Shown here: positions 8,381 to 17,746 of the stretch, piece by piece | Layout: each line of letters begins with the position of its first letter | Position numbering within the stretch: the stretch's first letter is position 1 | Origin: Pseudomonas serboccidentalis | GTDB lineage: Bacteria; Pseudomonadota; Gammaproteobacteria; Pseudomonadales; Pseudomonadaceae | Length of the DNA: 64,000 nucleotides | Direction: 5' to 3' | NCBI RefSeq assembly: GCF_028830055.1 | Contig: NZ_CP101655.1 | Location: 1,326,132-1,390,131 of the forward strand | Notes under the pieces: model-generated | What the model saw: the letters and a program-made list of their open reading frames with translations, nothing else | The model's database searches: none | What the model was told of the DNA's origin: nothing | Made by a program: the position numbers and the translations under genes

Positions 8381-11300
8381 CAGAGCTGCACCGGCATACG
8401 GAAGGTGCGCAGCACGCCCATGTCAAATGGGTTCGGCGTGCGCTGACTGGTCAGCAGGTAGTTGGCGCGCAGGCCACCCACGTCGGCTTTGAGCACCAGC
8501 ACGTCGCGACCGGTCAGGTACTCGGTCTGCATCAGGTCGAACAGACGGAACAGCGACCATGGGCCGGAGTTCTTCTCGATGCCGATCGGACGCCCCGCCA
8601 TCTTGTCCATCACCAGGCTGGTGCGACCGTCCTCCGCATCGGTTGGCCACTTGAACGTCATCGGCAGGATCGGACCGTGGCGGTATTCCATGGTCTTGTC
8701 GCCGAACTTGAACTCGGAACGGCTGACGGCCGGGTCGAGGGTGTACGGCTCCAGTTTGAACTGCACGGTCGGCTCGGCCGGGTTGATCGAGAAGAAGCTC
8801 TGGCGAATCGTCAGGGCTGCGGCCATCTGGTCCAGGTACATCTTCGATACCGGCAGGCTGTGGCCGTCGACGCTGCGCATCCGGTAGTTGCCCGGATCAC
8901 CGCTGACGAACGGACGCATGTAGCTGTCGAAGAAACGGTCGACGGTGCCTTGAGCCCGGAAGAACTCGCGGAAATCGCTGATCGCCACGTCGCTGGTGCT
9001 GCTGGCGCTGAACGGATAACGCTTGCTGATGGTTTTGCCATACACGCTGTACAGCTCGTTCTGATAACGGCCGTTCAGGTATTGGTAGGCATCGTTGAGC
9101 ACCAGACGCCACGAGTCTTCGGCCAGTACGTTGAACCACACGCTCAGTGGACGTGGCAGGCGACCCGAGGCCGCACGCAGGTTGGTCAGCGCATCACGCT
9201 GGCCGCTCATGCGGGTTTTCGCCAGTTCGAACGCGGCTTGTTCCGGCGTGCTGGAACGGGCCAGACCGGACAGTTGCAGTTGCAGGTCGTTGAGCGCACT
9301 GAGGGCTGGAGTCAGGTCAGCGGCCGGGCCGTTGTTGTCATCGAGCAAACGGTGCAGCGGTTCGAAGCGGCGTTGCAGCGACTTCTTCGCGGTGTCCGGC
9401 AGGTTCTTCGCCACGTTCATGGCCGAAGCCTTGTCGGCGACAGCCGAGGCCAGTTTGCCGACCTTGCCCAGTTTGCCCTTCTGCCCTGCCAGTGCATCGG
9501 CAGCATCACCGGCTTCATCCACTGGATCGGCAGCAGCCGGAAAGCGCGTGTTCTCGCGCACTTCAGTGAGCAATGCCAGTACCGGCGAGTTGGCCGAAGT
9601 CAGGCCCGCCAGTTGCTCGGCGCCTTCACCGGCGTCGCTGATCGGTGGCAAGGCCACCTGGCCAACGGCTTCGCTCCAGTAGTTGGCGTAGTCGCGGAAG
9701 TACAGTTGCTCCAGCTCGACCATCAGGCGACGCAAGTCCATGTCGCTGATGCCCGCGCCTTCGCCCAGCACCCAGTTGTCACGCAGGATGTCGGTGACCA
9801 GCGCCGAACCCTGCACCGAGAAGTACTGCTGATAACCCTGCTGGGTATAGAACCCCGGGATCACGTATTCGGTGCCGATGAACAGCGAGCCCTGTGGGCC
9901 GAGGTGTTGGCTGAAACGGTATTCCGGCAGGTTGCGCGCCTGCTCGCGGAGCATGCGGTAGACCACGGTGGCCAGCGATTCGGCGCGCAGAACCTGACGT
10001 GCCTGAGTCACCAGCTGATCGTCCAGCGGGTAGATGAACGGCTGCTTCAGCAGGCGTTCGAGGTGGGTGTTCAGACCGTTCTGCACCGCGGTGTTGCCGG
10101 TGTAGCGCTGCGACCAGTCAGTGGCGACCCAGTCCTTGAGCCACGCCGCGTCACGACGGTCTTTCATGTTCAACATCAGGTACGCACGCAGGCTGTTGAG
10201 CAGCTTTTCGCGGTCCTTCATGTTGGCGCGGATCTGCCCTTCGAGCATCGTCGCGACCCGTGGCAGCAGTTGCGCTTCAAGCTCATGCTCGTAGGCTTGC
10301 TTGACCACCGGATTGACGTCTTCGCCCTGATACAGACCGCCACGCTCGTGGTACGAGACGTCGCCTTTCTTCGGGAACACCTGAGTCGCGGCGTAGCTGG
10401 TGTCGAGGGTTTTCAGCACGCCCATCGCATCATCGCGCGGGGTCAGTGCCGAACGCTGCTGAGTCCAGTTCTGCGCCAGTGTGCGCAGGTTTTCCAGACG
10501 CTCATAGTTGGCCGAGAAACCACCGGCCCAGAGCATGCCGAACAGGGCCAGTGCCGCCAGTGCGCCAATGTACAACGCACGCTGACCCCAATGGATGCGG
10601 CTGCGCTCGCGCTTGTCGAGGCCGGCCAGATCCGATTCGGGGAAGATCACCCGGCTGAACAGATGATGGATGAAGCGCGAACGGCCACTGCGCAGGGTCG
10701 GCAGCACGCCGGCGCTCATGCCCAGGCTGGCGCCGATGCCGGCGGTGGTCGCGTCCATTTCCTGAGTCAGGTGCGGGGCACTGGTCAGGTAGAAACCACG
10801 CAACAGCGTTGCACGCTGGTAACGGTTGCCGGTGAACGCCATGTCGACGAACAGGCACAGGCGCTCGCCGATCTGCCCCAGTTGATGCGGGAAGTCGAGG
10901 ATGCGGCCACGGCGCTGGGTATCGCGCTCGGAGTGCATGCGCATGATCACCTGATTGTTCAGGCGACGCAGCAGCTCTTCGAATTCGCCGCGCAATACAG
11001 CCACGTCGGTGCCGACCTGATCCTTGCGGAAACTGGTGCCCAGCACCTGATCGCTTTCTTCGCGGGTCAGTTGATCGAAGAACTCGTCGAAACCGAGCAG
11101 CTTGTCCGCCTTGCTCAGCACCAGATACACCGGCACATCGACGTGCAGCTTCTGATAGACGTCTTGCAGACGACCGCGCACCTGGCGTGCCAGGGTGTCG
11201 ATGTCCTGCTCGCTGCCACCGATGAGGGTTTCCACCGGAATGGTCACCAGCACGCCGTTCAACGGACGCCCGCGACGACGCTTGCGCAACAGCTCGAGCA

Positions 11301-11922
11301 AGGTGGTCCAGGCACTGCCGTCGACTTCCGCGTCCGGCTGCGTGGTGTAGCGCCCGGCGGTGTCGATCAGCACACCGTGGTCGGCGAAGTACCAGTCGCA
11401 ATGACGGGTGCCGAGGGTGTCGCGGGTCAACTTGCGGTCGATCTTGTTGATCGGGAATTCCAGGCCGGAGAAGTCCAGCAGGCTGGTCTTGCCGGACGTC
11501 TGCGGACCGATCAGCAGGTACCACGGCAAGTCATTGCGCCAGCGTTCGCTGCGGCCACGATACAGGCTCGAGGTCTTCAGGGTTTTCAGCGCGTCCTTGA
11601 AGCGCGCCTTCAACTCTTTCTGCTCTTCTTCGATCATCTCGTCACGACGGATGCGATCCTGGCCGTCTTCGGTTTCTTCGACGGCTTTCTTGCGGATGCC
11701 CGCGCGCCAGCTGACGAAGACCATGGTCAGGCCCCAGATCAGGAACAGCACGCTGATGGTCAGCAGACGCGAGGTCGCGCTTTCCCAGAACTTGTAGTCA
11801 TCCACCGCCAACAACGGGCCGACGAACCACACCAGCAGCGCCACGAACAGCACCAGCAGCAGGGTCCAGACCCAGGTCTGGCGCAGGAAGGCGCCGACTT
11901 TCTTGAAAAACTTTTTCATCAC
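8380..11922 (-). CDS. tssM: T6SS inner-membrane complex protein TssM (IcmF)
   Basis: Encodes 1180 residues, normal for TssM. There are two N-terminal membrane segments (about 18-38 and 52-72) and a cytoplasmic NTPase-like domain with Walker A GPQTSGKT (139-146). A third membrane segment lies near 445-465, followed by a large periplasmic domain reaching the C-terminus, which contacts TssJ. TssM with TssL and TssJ forms the trans-envelope channel that anchors the baseplate. The gene follows tssL by nine bases and overlaps stp1. The Walker motif is intact. Confidence 0.97.
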   Translation of the reverse strand: MMKKFFKKVGAFLRQTWVWTLLLVLFVALLVWFVGPLLAVDDYKFWESATSRLLTISVLFLIWGLTMVFVSWRAGIRKKAVEETEDGQDRIRRDEMIEEEQKELKARFKDALKTLKTSSLYRGRSERWRNDLPWYLLIGPQTSGKTSLLDFSGLEFPINKIDRKLTRDTLGTRHCDWYFADHGVLIDTAGRYTTQPDAEVDGSAWTTLLELLRKRRRGRPLNGVLVTIPVETLIGGSEQDIDTLARQVRGRLQDVYQKLHVDVPVYLVLSKADKLLGFDEFFDQLTREESDQVLGTSFRKDQVGTDVAVLRGEFEELLRRLNNQVIMRMHSERDTQRRGRILDFPHQLGQIGERLCLFVDMAFTGNRYQRATLLRGFYLTSAPHLTQEMDATTAGIGASLGMSAGVLPTLRSGRSRFIHHLFSRVIFPESDLAGLDKRERSRIHWGQRALYIGALAALALFGMLWAGGFSANYERLENLRTLAQNWTQQRSALTPRDDAMGVLKTLDTSYAATQVFPKKGDVSYHERGGLYQGEDVNPVVKQAYEHELEAQLLPRVATMLEGQIRANMKDREKLLNSLRAYLMLNMKDRRDAAWLKDWVATDWSQRYTGNTAVQNGLNTHLERLLKQPFIYPLDDQLVTQARQVLRAESLATVVYRMLREQARNLPEYRFSQHLGPQGSLFIGTEYVIPGFYTQQGYQQYFSVQGSALVTDILRDNWVLGEGAGISDMDLRRLMVELEQLYFRDYANYWSEAVGQVALPPISDAGEGAEQLAGLTSANSPVLALLTEVRENTRFPAAADPVDEAGDAADALAGQKGKLGKVGKLASAVADKASAMNVAKNLPDTAKKSLQRRFEPLHRLLDDNNGPAADLTPALSALNDLQLQLSGLARSSTPEQAAFELAKTRMSGQRDALTNLRAASGRLPRPLSVWFNVLAEDSWRLVLNDAYQYLNGRYQNELYSVYGKTISKRYPFSASSTSDVAISDFREFFRAQGTVDRFFDSYMRPFVSGDPGNYRMRSVDGHSLPVSKMYLDQMAAALTIRQSFFSINPAEPTVQFKLEPYTLDPAVSRSEFKFGDKTMEYRHGPILPMTFKWPTDAEDGRTSLVMDKMAGRPIGIEKNSGPWSLFRLFDLMQTEYLTGRDVLVLKADVGGLRANYLLTSQRTPNPFDMGVLRTFRMPVQL

Positions 11923-11931
11923 ACGTCCCTG

Positions 11932-12807
11932 TTACGGCTGCGACTGCGGTTGGACCGCGGCCGGATCAAGCGGCTGATAAGGATGCAGAACGGTGTCGCG
12001 CTGCTCGCCCAGGACCCAGGCGAAGCCCGAATACATCACCACCAGGCACACGAAAGTGAACAGCACCACCATCCACGCCGGCACGATGCGCACCAGGTTG
12101 CGGCGCTGGTCGTTGAGGCCTTCCCAGTGCGGCGACAACTCGCGCGGCACGTCGCCACGCAACTGACGGATCTGCCGGTACAGGGCGTCGCGGATGCCTT
12201 CGAGTTCAAGCATGCCACGCGCTTGCACGCGGTACTTGCCCTCGAAACCGAGGGACAGGCACAGGTACATCAGCTCGAGCATCGGCAGGTGCTTGACCGG
12301 GTTCTTCGACAGGCGATCGAGCAGCTGGAAGAACTTCTCGCCACCGAAAGTTTCGTTGTGGAAGCTGCTGAGCAGGCTCATCTGCGACCATTCGCTTTCG
12401 TTGCCCCACGGCGTGGTCACGACGGCTTCGTCGACCACGGTGCAGAGCACGTAACGGGCGGCCATCACCTGGCTGCTTTCGGCGCCGTTGTGCAGGGCGC
12501 GCACTTCAAACAGCTTGAGCCCGGCGGTCAGGCGCTCGTTGAGCGCGTAGAGGTCTTCGCGGGTTTCGCTGTGCTTGAGACGCACCACTTCCGAGAGCAG
12601 TTCGGAGGACGCCGCCACCAGCGAATTGAGGCTGATGTTGAAGGCCTCCGCCGGGCGCAGGCGCGCGGCGTAGATCATCCGTTCTTCCAGTTGCTCGAAG
12701 CGCGGCGGCGCGGCGAAGTCGGTCAGCGGACTCGCTGCCGGTCCGTGGCCCTGACGATCGAGCAGGACGGTTTTGTCGTCCTGGTTGTAATCCGTTTCCT
12801 TGATCAT
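11932..12807 (-). CDS. tssL: T6SS inner-membrane protein TssL (DotU/IcmH)
   Basis: Encodes 291 residues. The cytoplasmic helical DotU domain contains the family signature around AARYVLCTVVDEAV and the W-G-N-E-S-E-W / FFQLLDRL segment. A single C-terminal membrane helix lies near 243-265 (hydrophobic run with VVLFTFVCLVVMYSGF), leaving a short periplasmic tail. There is no OmpA/peptidoglycan-binding extension, so wall anchoring must come from another protein. It lies five bases below tssK and nine bases above tssM. Confidence 0.97.
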   Translation of the reverse strand: MIKETDYNQDDKTVLLDRQGHGPAASPLTDFAAPPRFEQLEERMIYAARLRPAEAFNISLNSLVAASSELLSEVVRLKHSETREDLYALNERLTAGLKLFEVRALHNGAESSQVMAARYVLCTVVDEAVVTTPWGNESEWSQMSLLSSFHNETFGGEKFFQLLDRLSKNPVKHLPMLELMYLCLSLGFEGKYRVQARGMLELEGIRDALYRQIRQLRGDVPRELSPHWEGLNDQRRNLVRIVPAWMVVLFTFVCLVVMYSGFAWVLGEQRDTVLHPYQPLDPAAVQPQSQP

Positions 12808-12812
12808 GGCGG

Positions 12813-14144
12813 TCAGTTCCTGATGGCCCAGAATTTCAGTTCAAGCTCGGCAAATTCGCCGGACACGTGGAACGCGAAGCCGCCGGAGCGCTCGAGTTGC
12901 GCCAGGTCTTCGGAACTGAGTTCGAGGATGAAGTAGGTTTTGTTCGAGTGGAACGCGATCTGCCGCGGGGCCACGGGCAACGGTTTGACCTTGATCCCCG
13001 GCAGGTGCAGGTTGACCAGTTGGCGGATGCGCTCCACCGGGCCGACCTTGAGGTGCGCCGGCAAGCGGTGGCGCAGTTCTTCGGAGTCGCAGTTGGCACT
13101 CGCCGCCAGCACGAACGAAGCCGAACCGAGCAGTTTGTGGTCGTGCAACGGCGACACGATGATGCCGTACTGACGCGCTTGCAGGATCAGTTCGATGGCG
13201 TGCTGTTCGAGCACCATCGACAGTACCTGACGAATCGCTTCCATCAGTTTGCGGAAGCTCGCGCCCTGATCGGCGTGGGAATAACGGCTGTCCAGGCGCG
13301 GGCGCTTGCTGTCGCTGGAGAAGGTCGCCAGATCGCCGAGCATGGTCAGCAGCGTGCGGTACAACTCTTCCGGGTGCACCTGCTCCAGACCGAGGTAGTG
13401 GCGCAGCAGCAGTTCGGTGCGGTTGATCAGTTGCAGCATCATGAAGTCGCCGACTTCCGCGCCGCCGACCTTGCCGTTGGAGCGAATCCGCTCGGCAATC
13501 GTGTCGCCCCGGTGGTTGAGCATGCTGATGACTTCTTTGAGGCACGACAGCAGATAGCTGGACGCGTGGGCCTGGATGTAGGTCGGCACGAAATCCGGAT
13601 CGAGGCTGATCACGCCGTCGGGCGTGGTGTCGAGCACGTCGCAGATCTTCAGCTTCACGTAGGCCTGATCGCTCTGCTGCTCGCCGAGCAACAGTTTGAA
13701 GTCCGGGCGGCCACAGCTGACCTGGCTGGCGGAATCGTCGCCGGCGTTGGAGTCGGCCACTTCGGCGTCGTACGCGGTGTAACGCGCCAGCACGTCGGAC
13801 TGCTCCGGACGGCGCGCCTCGATGTGGTTACCGGTGACCAACGGCAGCGCCAGGTAAATCGGCGTGTTGCCGGTGTTCGGCGGTACGTCCAGCGCCAGCG
13901 GCTCGGTGTTGCCGCCGAGTTCGAACAGGCTGCCGTCCGGCAGGATCCCCGAGGCGGCACTGATCACCAGTTTGCCCATGTTGAGGAACTGCAGGTCGAT
14001 CTCCAGATTGAGGAAACCCCAGGTGTAGCCACCCAACAATTGGGTGCGGGTTTTCATCTGGTGATCGTAATAGCGATCGTTGTGCTGGAAGTGCTGCGGA
14101 CGCAGCAACATGCCTTCCTGCCAAATGACTTTGTGGGTATTCAT
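12813..14144 (-). CDS. tssK: T6SS baseplate protein TssK
   Basis: Encodes 443 residues, the standard TssK length. The N-terminus has the diagnostic VIWQEGMLLRPQHFQ motif. The C-terminal part carries the receptor-binding-like domain that docks the baseplate to TssL-TssM. It is cytoplasmic with no membrane segments. The gene begins three bases after tssJ ends and lies five bases above tssL. No anomalies. Confidence 0.97.
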   Translation of the reverse strand: MNTHKVIWQEGMLLRPQHFQHNDRYYDHQMKTRTQLLGGYTWGFLNLEIDLQFLNMGKLVISAASGILPDGSLFELGGNTEPLALDVPPNTGNTPIYLALPLVTGNHIEARRPEQSDVLARYTAYDAEVADSNAGDDSASQVSCGRPDFKLLLGEQQSDQAYVKLKICDVLDTTPDGVISLDPDFVPTYIQAHASSYLLSCLKEVISMLNHRGDTIAERIRSNGKVGGAEVGDFMMLQLINRTELLLRHYLGLEQVHPEELYRTLLTMLGDLATFSSDSKRPRLDSRYSHADQGASFRKLMEAIRQVLSMVLEQHAIELILQARQYGIIVSPLHDHKLLGSASFVLAASANCDSEELRHRLPAHLKVGPVERIRQLVNLHLPGIKVKPLPVAPRQIAFHSNKTYFILELSSEDLAQLERSGGFAFHVSGEFAELELKFWAIRN

Positions 14145-14146
14145 GT

Positions 14147-14656
14147 TCAGTCATCCGCCTTGGCGAGCGCTTCATGGGTGTTGCGGATACCGGCCTGATC
14201 CAGGGTCAGATCGGCCTCGGTCAGCTCCAGCGGCGTGACCTGCACGGTGTAGCGCCACTTGGTTTCCGGCAGATCACGGTACGCAGCGAGAACGCCGACG
14301 TAACGGCTGCCCTCCTCCACGCTGAGTTTCATTTCCACGGTTTCACCCGGGCGCAGTTCGAGTTCTTCGCTGGCCACCAGATCCGGGTTGAGGGATTCCT
14401 TGGCGCGCTCGTAGAGGCTGAAGAAATCAGCGTTCTCGAAGGTCACCGGGTGCTTGAGTTCGAACAGGCGCACCACGATCGGCGAAGGACGGCCGTTGAG
14501 GTCCGGGTTGAGCTGATCGCTGCCGGTCAGCTTCAGGTTGATCTTGGTCACTTTCGAGTACGGCGACAGCGACGAGCAACCGGCGAGCAGCACCAGCACG
14601 GTGAGCGCAGTCAGCGTCTTGAAAAAAGCGGTCGAACGGCGAGACATGCGCATCAT
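14147..14656 (-). CDS. tssJ: T6SS outer-membrane lipoprotein TssJ (Lip)
   Basis: Encodes 169 residues with a lipoprotein signal peptide: a basic start, a hydrophobic stretch and lipobox LAGC with the lipidated Cys at 27 followed by SS. The Ser at +2 favours outer-membrane sorting. The mature part is the transthyretin-like beta-sandwich of TssJ (KLTGSDQLNPD then PIVVRLFEL and a LRPGETVEM segment). It contacts the TssM periplasmic domain. The ATG overlaps the tagH stop (ATGA). Confidence 0.96.
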   Translation of the reverse strand: MMRMSRRSTAFFKTLTALTVLVLLAGCSSLSPYSKVTKINLKLTGSDQLNPDLNGRPSPIVVRLFELKHPVTFENADFFSLYERAKESLNPDLVASEELELRPGETVEMKLSVEEGSRYVGVLAAYRDLPETKWRYTVQVTPLELTEADLTLDQAGIRNTHEALAKADD

Positions 14657-15846
14657 CCTTGGTGGTCGGTGTGTAGGGTGGAGATCAGGCGGATCTGTTC
14701 TTCGTAGGCCTGGGCGAAATCGCGGGCCAGCAGTCGCTCGCTCCAGTCATCGTCCTGACGCAGTGCCTGGTGATAACGGCCGAACGCTCTCCAGCGCCCG
14801 CCCGATGTGGCAATCAACGGCTTGTTGTCGCGCTCGAAACGCAGGGTCAGCTGTTCCGGCGAGAAGTGCTCCAGCGTGCCGCGCACGGCGGCGCGGCTGG
14901 CGGTGAGCAAGGCCACCTGGTGCGCCTGCAGATCGCGGAACGCACGAGAGACCGCTTGATCGGCCGGCAGATGACCGGGTTTGTGCGGCTGCAACAGAAT
15001 CTCCAGCGCTTCGCTCGGATCGACGGCGAATTTCAGCGGGTTCTTGTTGGTGCCTTGCACGGTGGTCTGGGCCAGACGCAGTTCGTTTTTCAGCTCCGAA
15101 CGGGTGCGCAGGCTCTGCTGCAATCCACCGATGCTCTGCCGCAGCAGACGCGCGGCGTTCAGCGCCAGCGCTTCGCGGGCGTCGTGATCGAGGCCTTTGA
15201 CATCAACGCCCAGCGCCGCGCCGAAGTGCTCCCAAAACCCTTCGCTCTGGCGCTCGACGGCTTTCGGGGCCGGAGCTGGCTCGGGTTCAACCGGGGCAAT
15301 CAGCTCCGGCACCATCAGGCTTTCCATGTCGATGCGTGCATAGTCGGCGCGCTGACGGGAATCCTCGGGCTTGGCCGTCGGAGCCAACAGCTCGTCGATT
15401 TCCGAATAGACGCGCTCTTGCTGTTCGATCGCGTTCAACGGATCAAGGTCGAGAAAGGCGTCGTCCGGAATGATGCTGCCGGCGGCACGCGGACGGCCGA
15501 CTTCACCGTCGAAGGTCGCCGGGTCACGCACCAGTCGCGCGCGAATCTCGAAGTCGCCGAGCACGTAGGTGCTGCCGTGCTCGATGCGCACCGGTTCGCC
15601 CTTGTGCAGGCGCGCGCCGCTGTCGCCATCCTGGACGCCGTTGCTGCTGGTGTCGGTCAGGAAAAACGTGCCTTCGCGGTAGCTGACAATCGCGTGGTGA
15701 TTGGACAGATGCCGCTTGCGGTCAGGAATGATCCAGTCGCAGTCCTCGCCCCGCCCGATCACGCCACCAGCCTGTTTGAAGGTCTTCTGGCACAACTCGG
15801 TGGGCACGAACTGCTTGGTGTTCAGCATTTCGAAAACCAATTCCAT
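14653..15846 (-). CDS. tagH: T6SS FHA-domain protein TagH (Fha)
   Basis: Encodes 397 residues. An N-terminal FHA domain (about 5-100) shows the conserved GRGEDCDW, LSNHHA and SSNGV motifs that bind phosphothreonine. A Pro/Ala/Glu-rich linker (about 130-195) leads to the T6SS-specific C-terminal domain. It is probably the substrate and reader of Stk1/Stp1 phosphorylation. The stop overlaps tssJ, and a small lipoprotein gene lies 18 bases upstream. Confidence 0.95.
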   Translation of the reverse strand: MELVFEMLNTKQFVPTELCQKTFKQAGGVIGRGEDCDWIIPDRKRHLSNHHAIVSYREGTFFLTDTSSNGVQDGDSGARLHKGEPVRIEHGSTYVLGDFEIRARLVRDPATFDGEVGRPRAAGSIIPDDAFLDLDPLNAIEQQERVYSEIDELLAPTAKPEDSRQRADYARIDMESLMVPELIAPVEPEPAPAPKAVERQSEGFWEHFGAALGVDVKGLDHDAREALALNAARLLRQSIGGLQQSLRTRSELKNELRLAQTTVQGTNKNPLKFAVDPSEALEILLQPHKPGHLPADQAVSRAFRDLQAHQVALLTASRAAVRGTLEHFSPEQLTLRFERDNKPLIATSGGRWRAFGRYHQALRQDDDWSERLLARDFAQAYEEQIRLISTLHTDHQG

Positions 15847-15864
15847 GTTTGATGCTCCTTGCGG

Positions 15865-16005
15865 TCACTTGCCGCGATTGACCGCTTGCGGATCACCCAA
15901 CGGGCGATAGTCGTTGTCGTTGAATTTGTAATTGCCGCTACAGCCGCCAAGGCCGCATAGAACGACGAGGGTCAGCAGGACAGCGTGCCAGTGACGAACA
16001 GACAT
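15865..16005 (-). CDS. 46-residue lipoprotein in the T6SS operon (OrfX-like)
   Basis: A short gene of 46 codons plus stop, easily missed by automatic callers. The product has a basic start (SVRHWH), a hydrophobic core (VLLTLVVL) and lipobox LGGC with the lipidated Cys at 22. A 24-residue polar tail (NYKFNDNDYRPLGDP) follows. GGAGA lies eight bases before the ATG, and the stop is 18 bases before tagH. P. aeruginosa HSI-II has a small gene called orfX in the same slot between sfa2 and fha2, which I take to be its counterpart from memory. An unstudied outer-membrane accessory is the best guess. Confidence 0.75.
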   Translation of the reverse strand: MSVRHWHAVLLTLVVLCGLGGCSGNYKFNDNDYRPLGDPQAVNRGK

Positions 16006-16036
16006 CAGAGGGTCTCCAGGGGTAGACAAAGCACAA

Positions 16037-16061
16037 AGCGCCGACCCTTGCGGGCGGCGCT
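16037..16061 (-). terminator. possible terminator below the sigma54 activator gene
   Basis: A GC-rich imperfect inverted repeat (AGCGCCG ... CGGCGCT) is followed on the minus strand by a T-rich but interrupted tract (TTTGTGCTTTG). It lies in the 210-base gap between the activator stop and the small lipoprotein start, so it could attenuate transcription between the two halves of the cluster. Confidence 0.4.
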
Positions 16062-16215
16062 GAAATGAGTTTTTGAGGTGTTCTCGAAGGCTCTACATCG
16101 GGGCCTTGAGCCAGACCAACGAGGCGCACGCACCTCCCTCGCCACAGGTAATCTGCAAGCCCTGAGCAAATCATTGGCCACAGGAATGCGGCTCGCCGCA
16201 GAGATCAATTTCAGA

Positions 16216-17736
16216 TCAGCCATCGAAGTCACCCAGATTGATATTCAGGCGGCCGAGGCGGTACAGCAGCGTGCGGCGCGGCAAGCCCAGTTCGCGGGCG
16301 GCGAGGGTCTGGTTGCCGTCGTTTTTGCGCAGGCAATCGAGCAACAATGTGCGTTCGACCTTTTCCAGGCGTTCGCGCAGATTCAGGCCGCTGTGGTCTT
16401 CGGGCATCGGCTCCATGCGCAGGGAAAAGTGTTCGGCGAGCAATTCGCCGCCCTCGCACAACAGCACCGCACGCTCGACCAGCGCCTTGAGTTCCCGCAC
16501 GTTGCCGGGGAAGGTGTAACCGGACAGGTGTTCAAGCGCCGCACTCGACCAACGCACCGGATCACGCTGCAAATACGCGCAGGTCTTCTCGGCGAAGTGG
16601 TGAGCCAGTTCGAGGATGTCGCCTTCGCGCTGACGCAGGGCCGGTAGCTCGATCGGAAATTGCGCGAGGCGGTAATACAGGTCCTCGCGGAATTTGCCTT
16701 CGCTGACCAGCGTCGACAGATCGCGGTGCGTCGCAGCGATGATGCGGACGTCGATCTTGTGGGTGTCGTTGGAACCCAGCGGACGGATCTCGCCTTCCTG
16801 CAACACACGCAATATTTTCGCCTGCAACGACAGCGGCATGTCGCCGATCTCGTCGAGCAACAGCGTGCCACCGTTGGCCGCATCGAACAGACCCGCGCGG
16901 TCGCGGTCGGCACCGGTAAAGGCGCCTTTGCGATAGCCGAACAGCTCGCTTTCCAGCAGGTTTTCCGGGACTGCCGCGCAGTTCTGCACGATGAACGCCT
17001 GAGAGCGTCGCGGGCCGCAATCGTGGATCGCCCGGGCAACGACTTCCTTGCCGGTGCCGGTCTCGCCGCGCAGCAACACGGTGTACGGGCTGTGCAGGAC
17101 TTTGCTGATCAGCGAATGGGTCTGACGCATCGCCGCGCTTTTGCCGATCAGGCCATAACCACTGATGCTTGGCACACTGCGCGCAACCGTTGCCGTTTCC
17201 GCCAGTGGCTGACGCAGGCGCTGCAGCAAGTGCAGTTGACCGAGCACGAACGAACCGAGCTGCCCGAGGGAATCGGCAAAGCCTTGCAGGTCCATGCGCC
17301 GCCGACTGGCACACAGCAACAAGCCTTCGACCGCTTTGTGCTGATTGACCAGCGGCACGCACAGCAGCGATTGCCACGGCGTCGCCGCAGCCGGCAGAAA
17401 ACTGGTTTCGTGCAGGCTGCCGCTCAAATCATCGAGGCACACCACGCGGTTCTGACACAGGGCGAACTGCAGCAGTTGCTCACCGTTGTAATCCGCCGGC
17501 AGGCTGGTCGCGGCGCGCGGTTGCAGAGCGCCATCGAGGCACTCAGCGTTCATCCCCAGGCAGGTGTGGGTGGCGTCGAGCAGGTACAGCTGCGTCAATT
17601 CGCAACCGCTCAGCTCGGCCAGACCGCGCACGAAGTCACCCAGCAGCGCAGCACCGTCTGCCGCGCGCGACAGGCTGGCGAACTGCGCCAGCAAGGCTTC
17701 GGCATAAACCAGTGGCTGCGGCACTTGAGTGAACAT
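16216..17736 (-). CDS. sfa2: sigma54-dependent transcriptional activator of the T6SS (Sfa/VasH type)
   Basis: Encodes 506 residues. An N-terminal GAF-like sensor (about 1-175) precedes a complete AAA+ domain with Walker A GETGTGKE (near 225), the sigma54-contacting GAFTGA loop (near 273), Walker B LLLDEIGD and the arginine finger region. The C-terminal Fis-type helix-turn-helix is in [20 protein letters not shown]. The intact GAFTGA means it can act on RpoN, as VasH and Sfa2 do on hcp/tss promoters. The ATG at 17736 is preferred over the upstream GTG because AGGTGGG is well spaced before it. It starts 10 bases below clpV. Confidence 0.93.
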   Translation of the reverse strand: MFTQVPQPLVYAEALLAQFASLSRAADGAALLGDFVRGLAELSGCELTQLYLLDATHTCLGMNAECLDGALQPRAATSLPADYNGEQLLQFALCQNRVVCLDDLSGSLHETSFLPAAATPWQSLLCVPLVNQHKAVEGLLLCASRRRMDLQGFADSLGQLGSFVLGQLHLLQRLRQPLAETATVARSVPSISGYGLIGKSAAMRQTHSLISKVLHSPYTVLLRGETGTGKEVVARAIHDCGPRRSQAFIVQNCAAVPENLLESELFGYRKGAFTGADRDRAGLFDAANGGTLLLDEIGDMPLSLQAKILRVLQEGEIRPLGSNDTHKIDVRIIAATHRDLSTLVSEGKFREDLYYRLAQFPIELPALRQREGDILELAHHFAEKTCAYLQRDPVRWSSAALEHLSGYTFPGNVRELKALVERAVLLCEGGELLAEHFSLRMEPMPEDHSGLNLRERLEKVERTLLLDCLRKNDGNQTLAARELGLPRRTLLYRLGRLNINLGDFDG

Positions 17737-17746
17737 CACACCCACC

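Noticed and set aside
8290..12936. Plus-strand frame of about 1550 codons opposite tssM and tssL
   Set aside because: Third-position GC bias of the opposite strand keeps it free of stops; translation is His/Gln/Val-rich nonsense, and tssM/tssL are intact.
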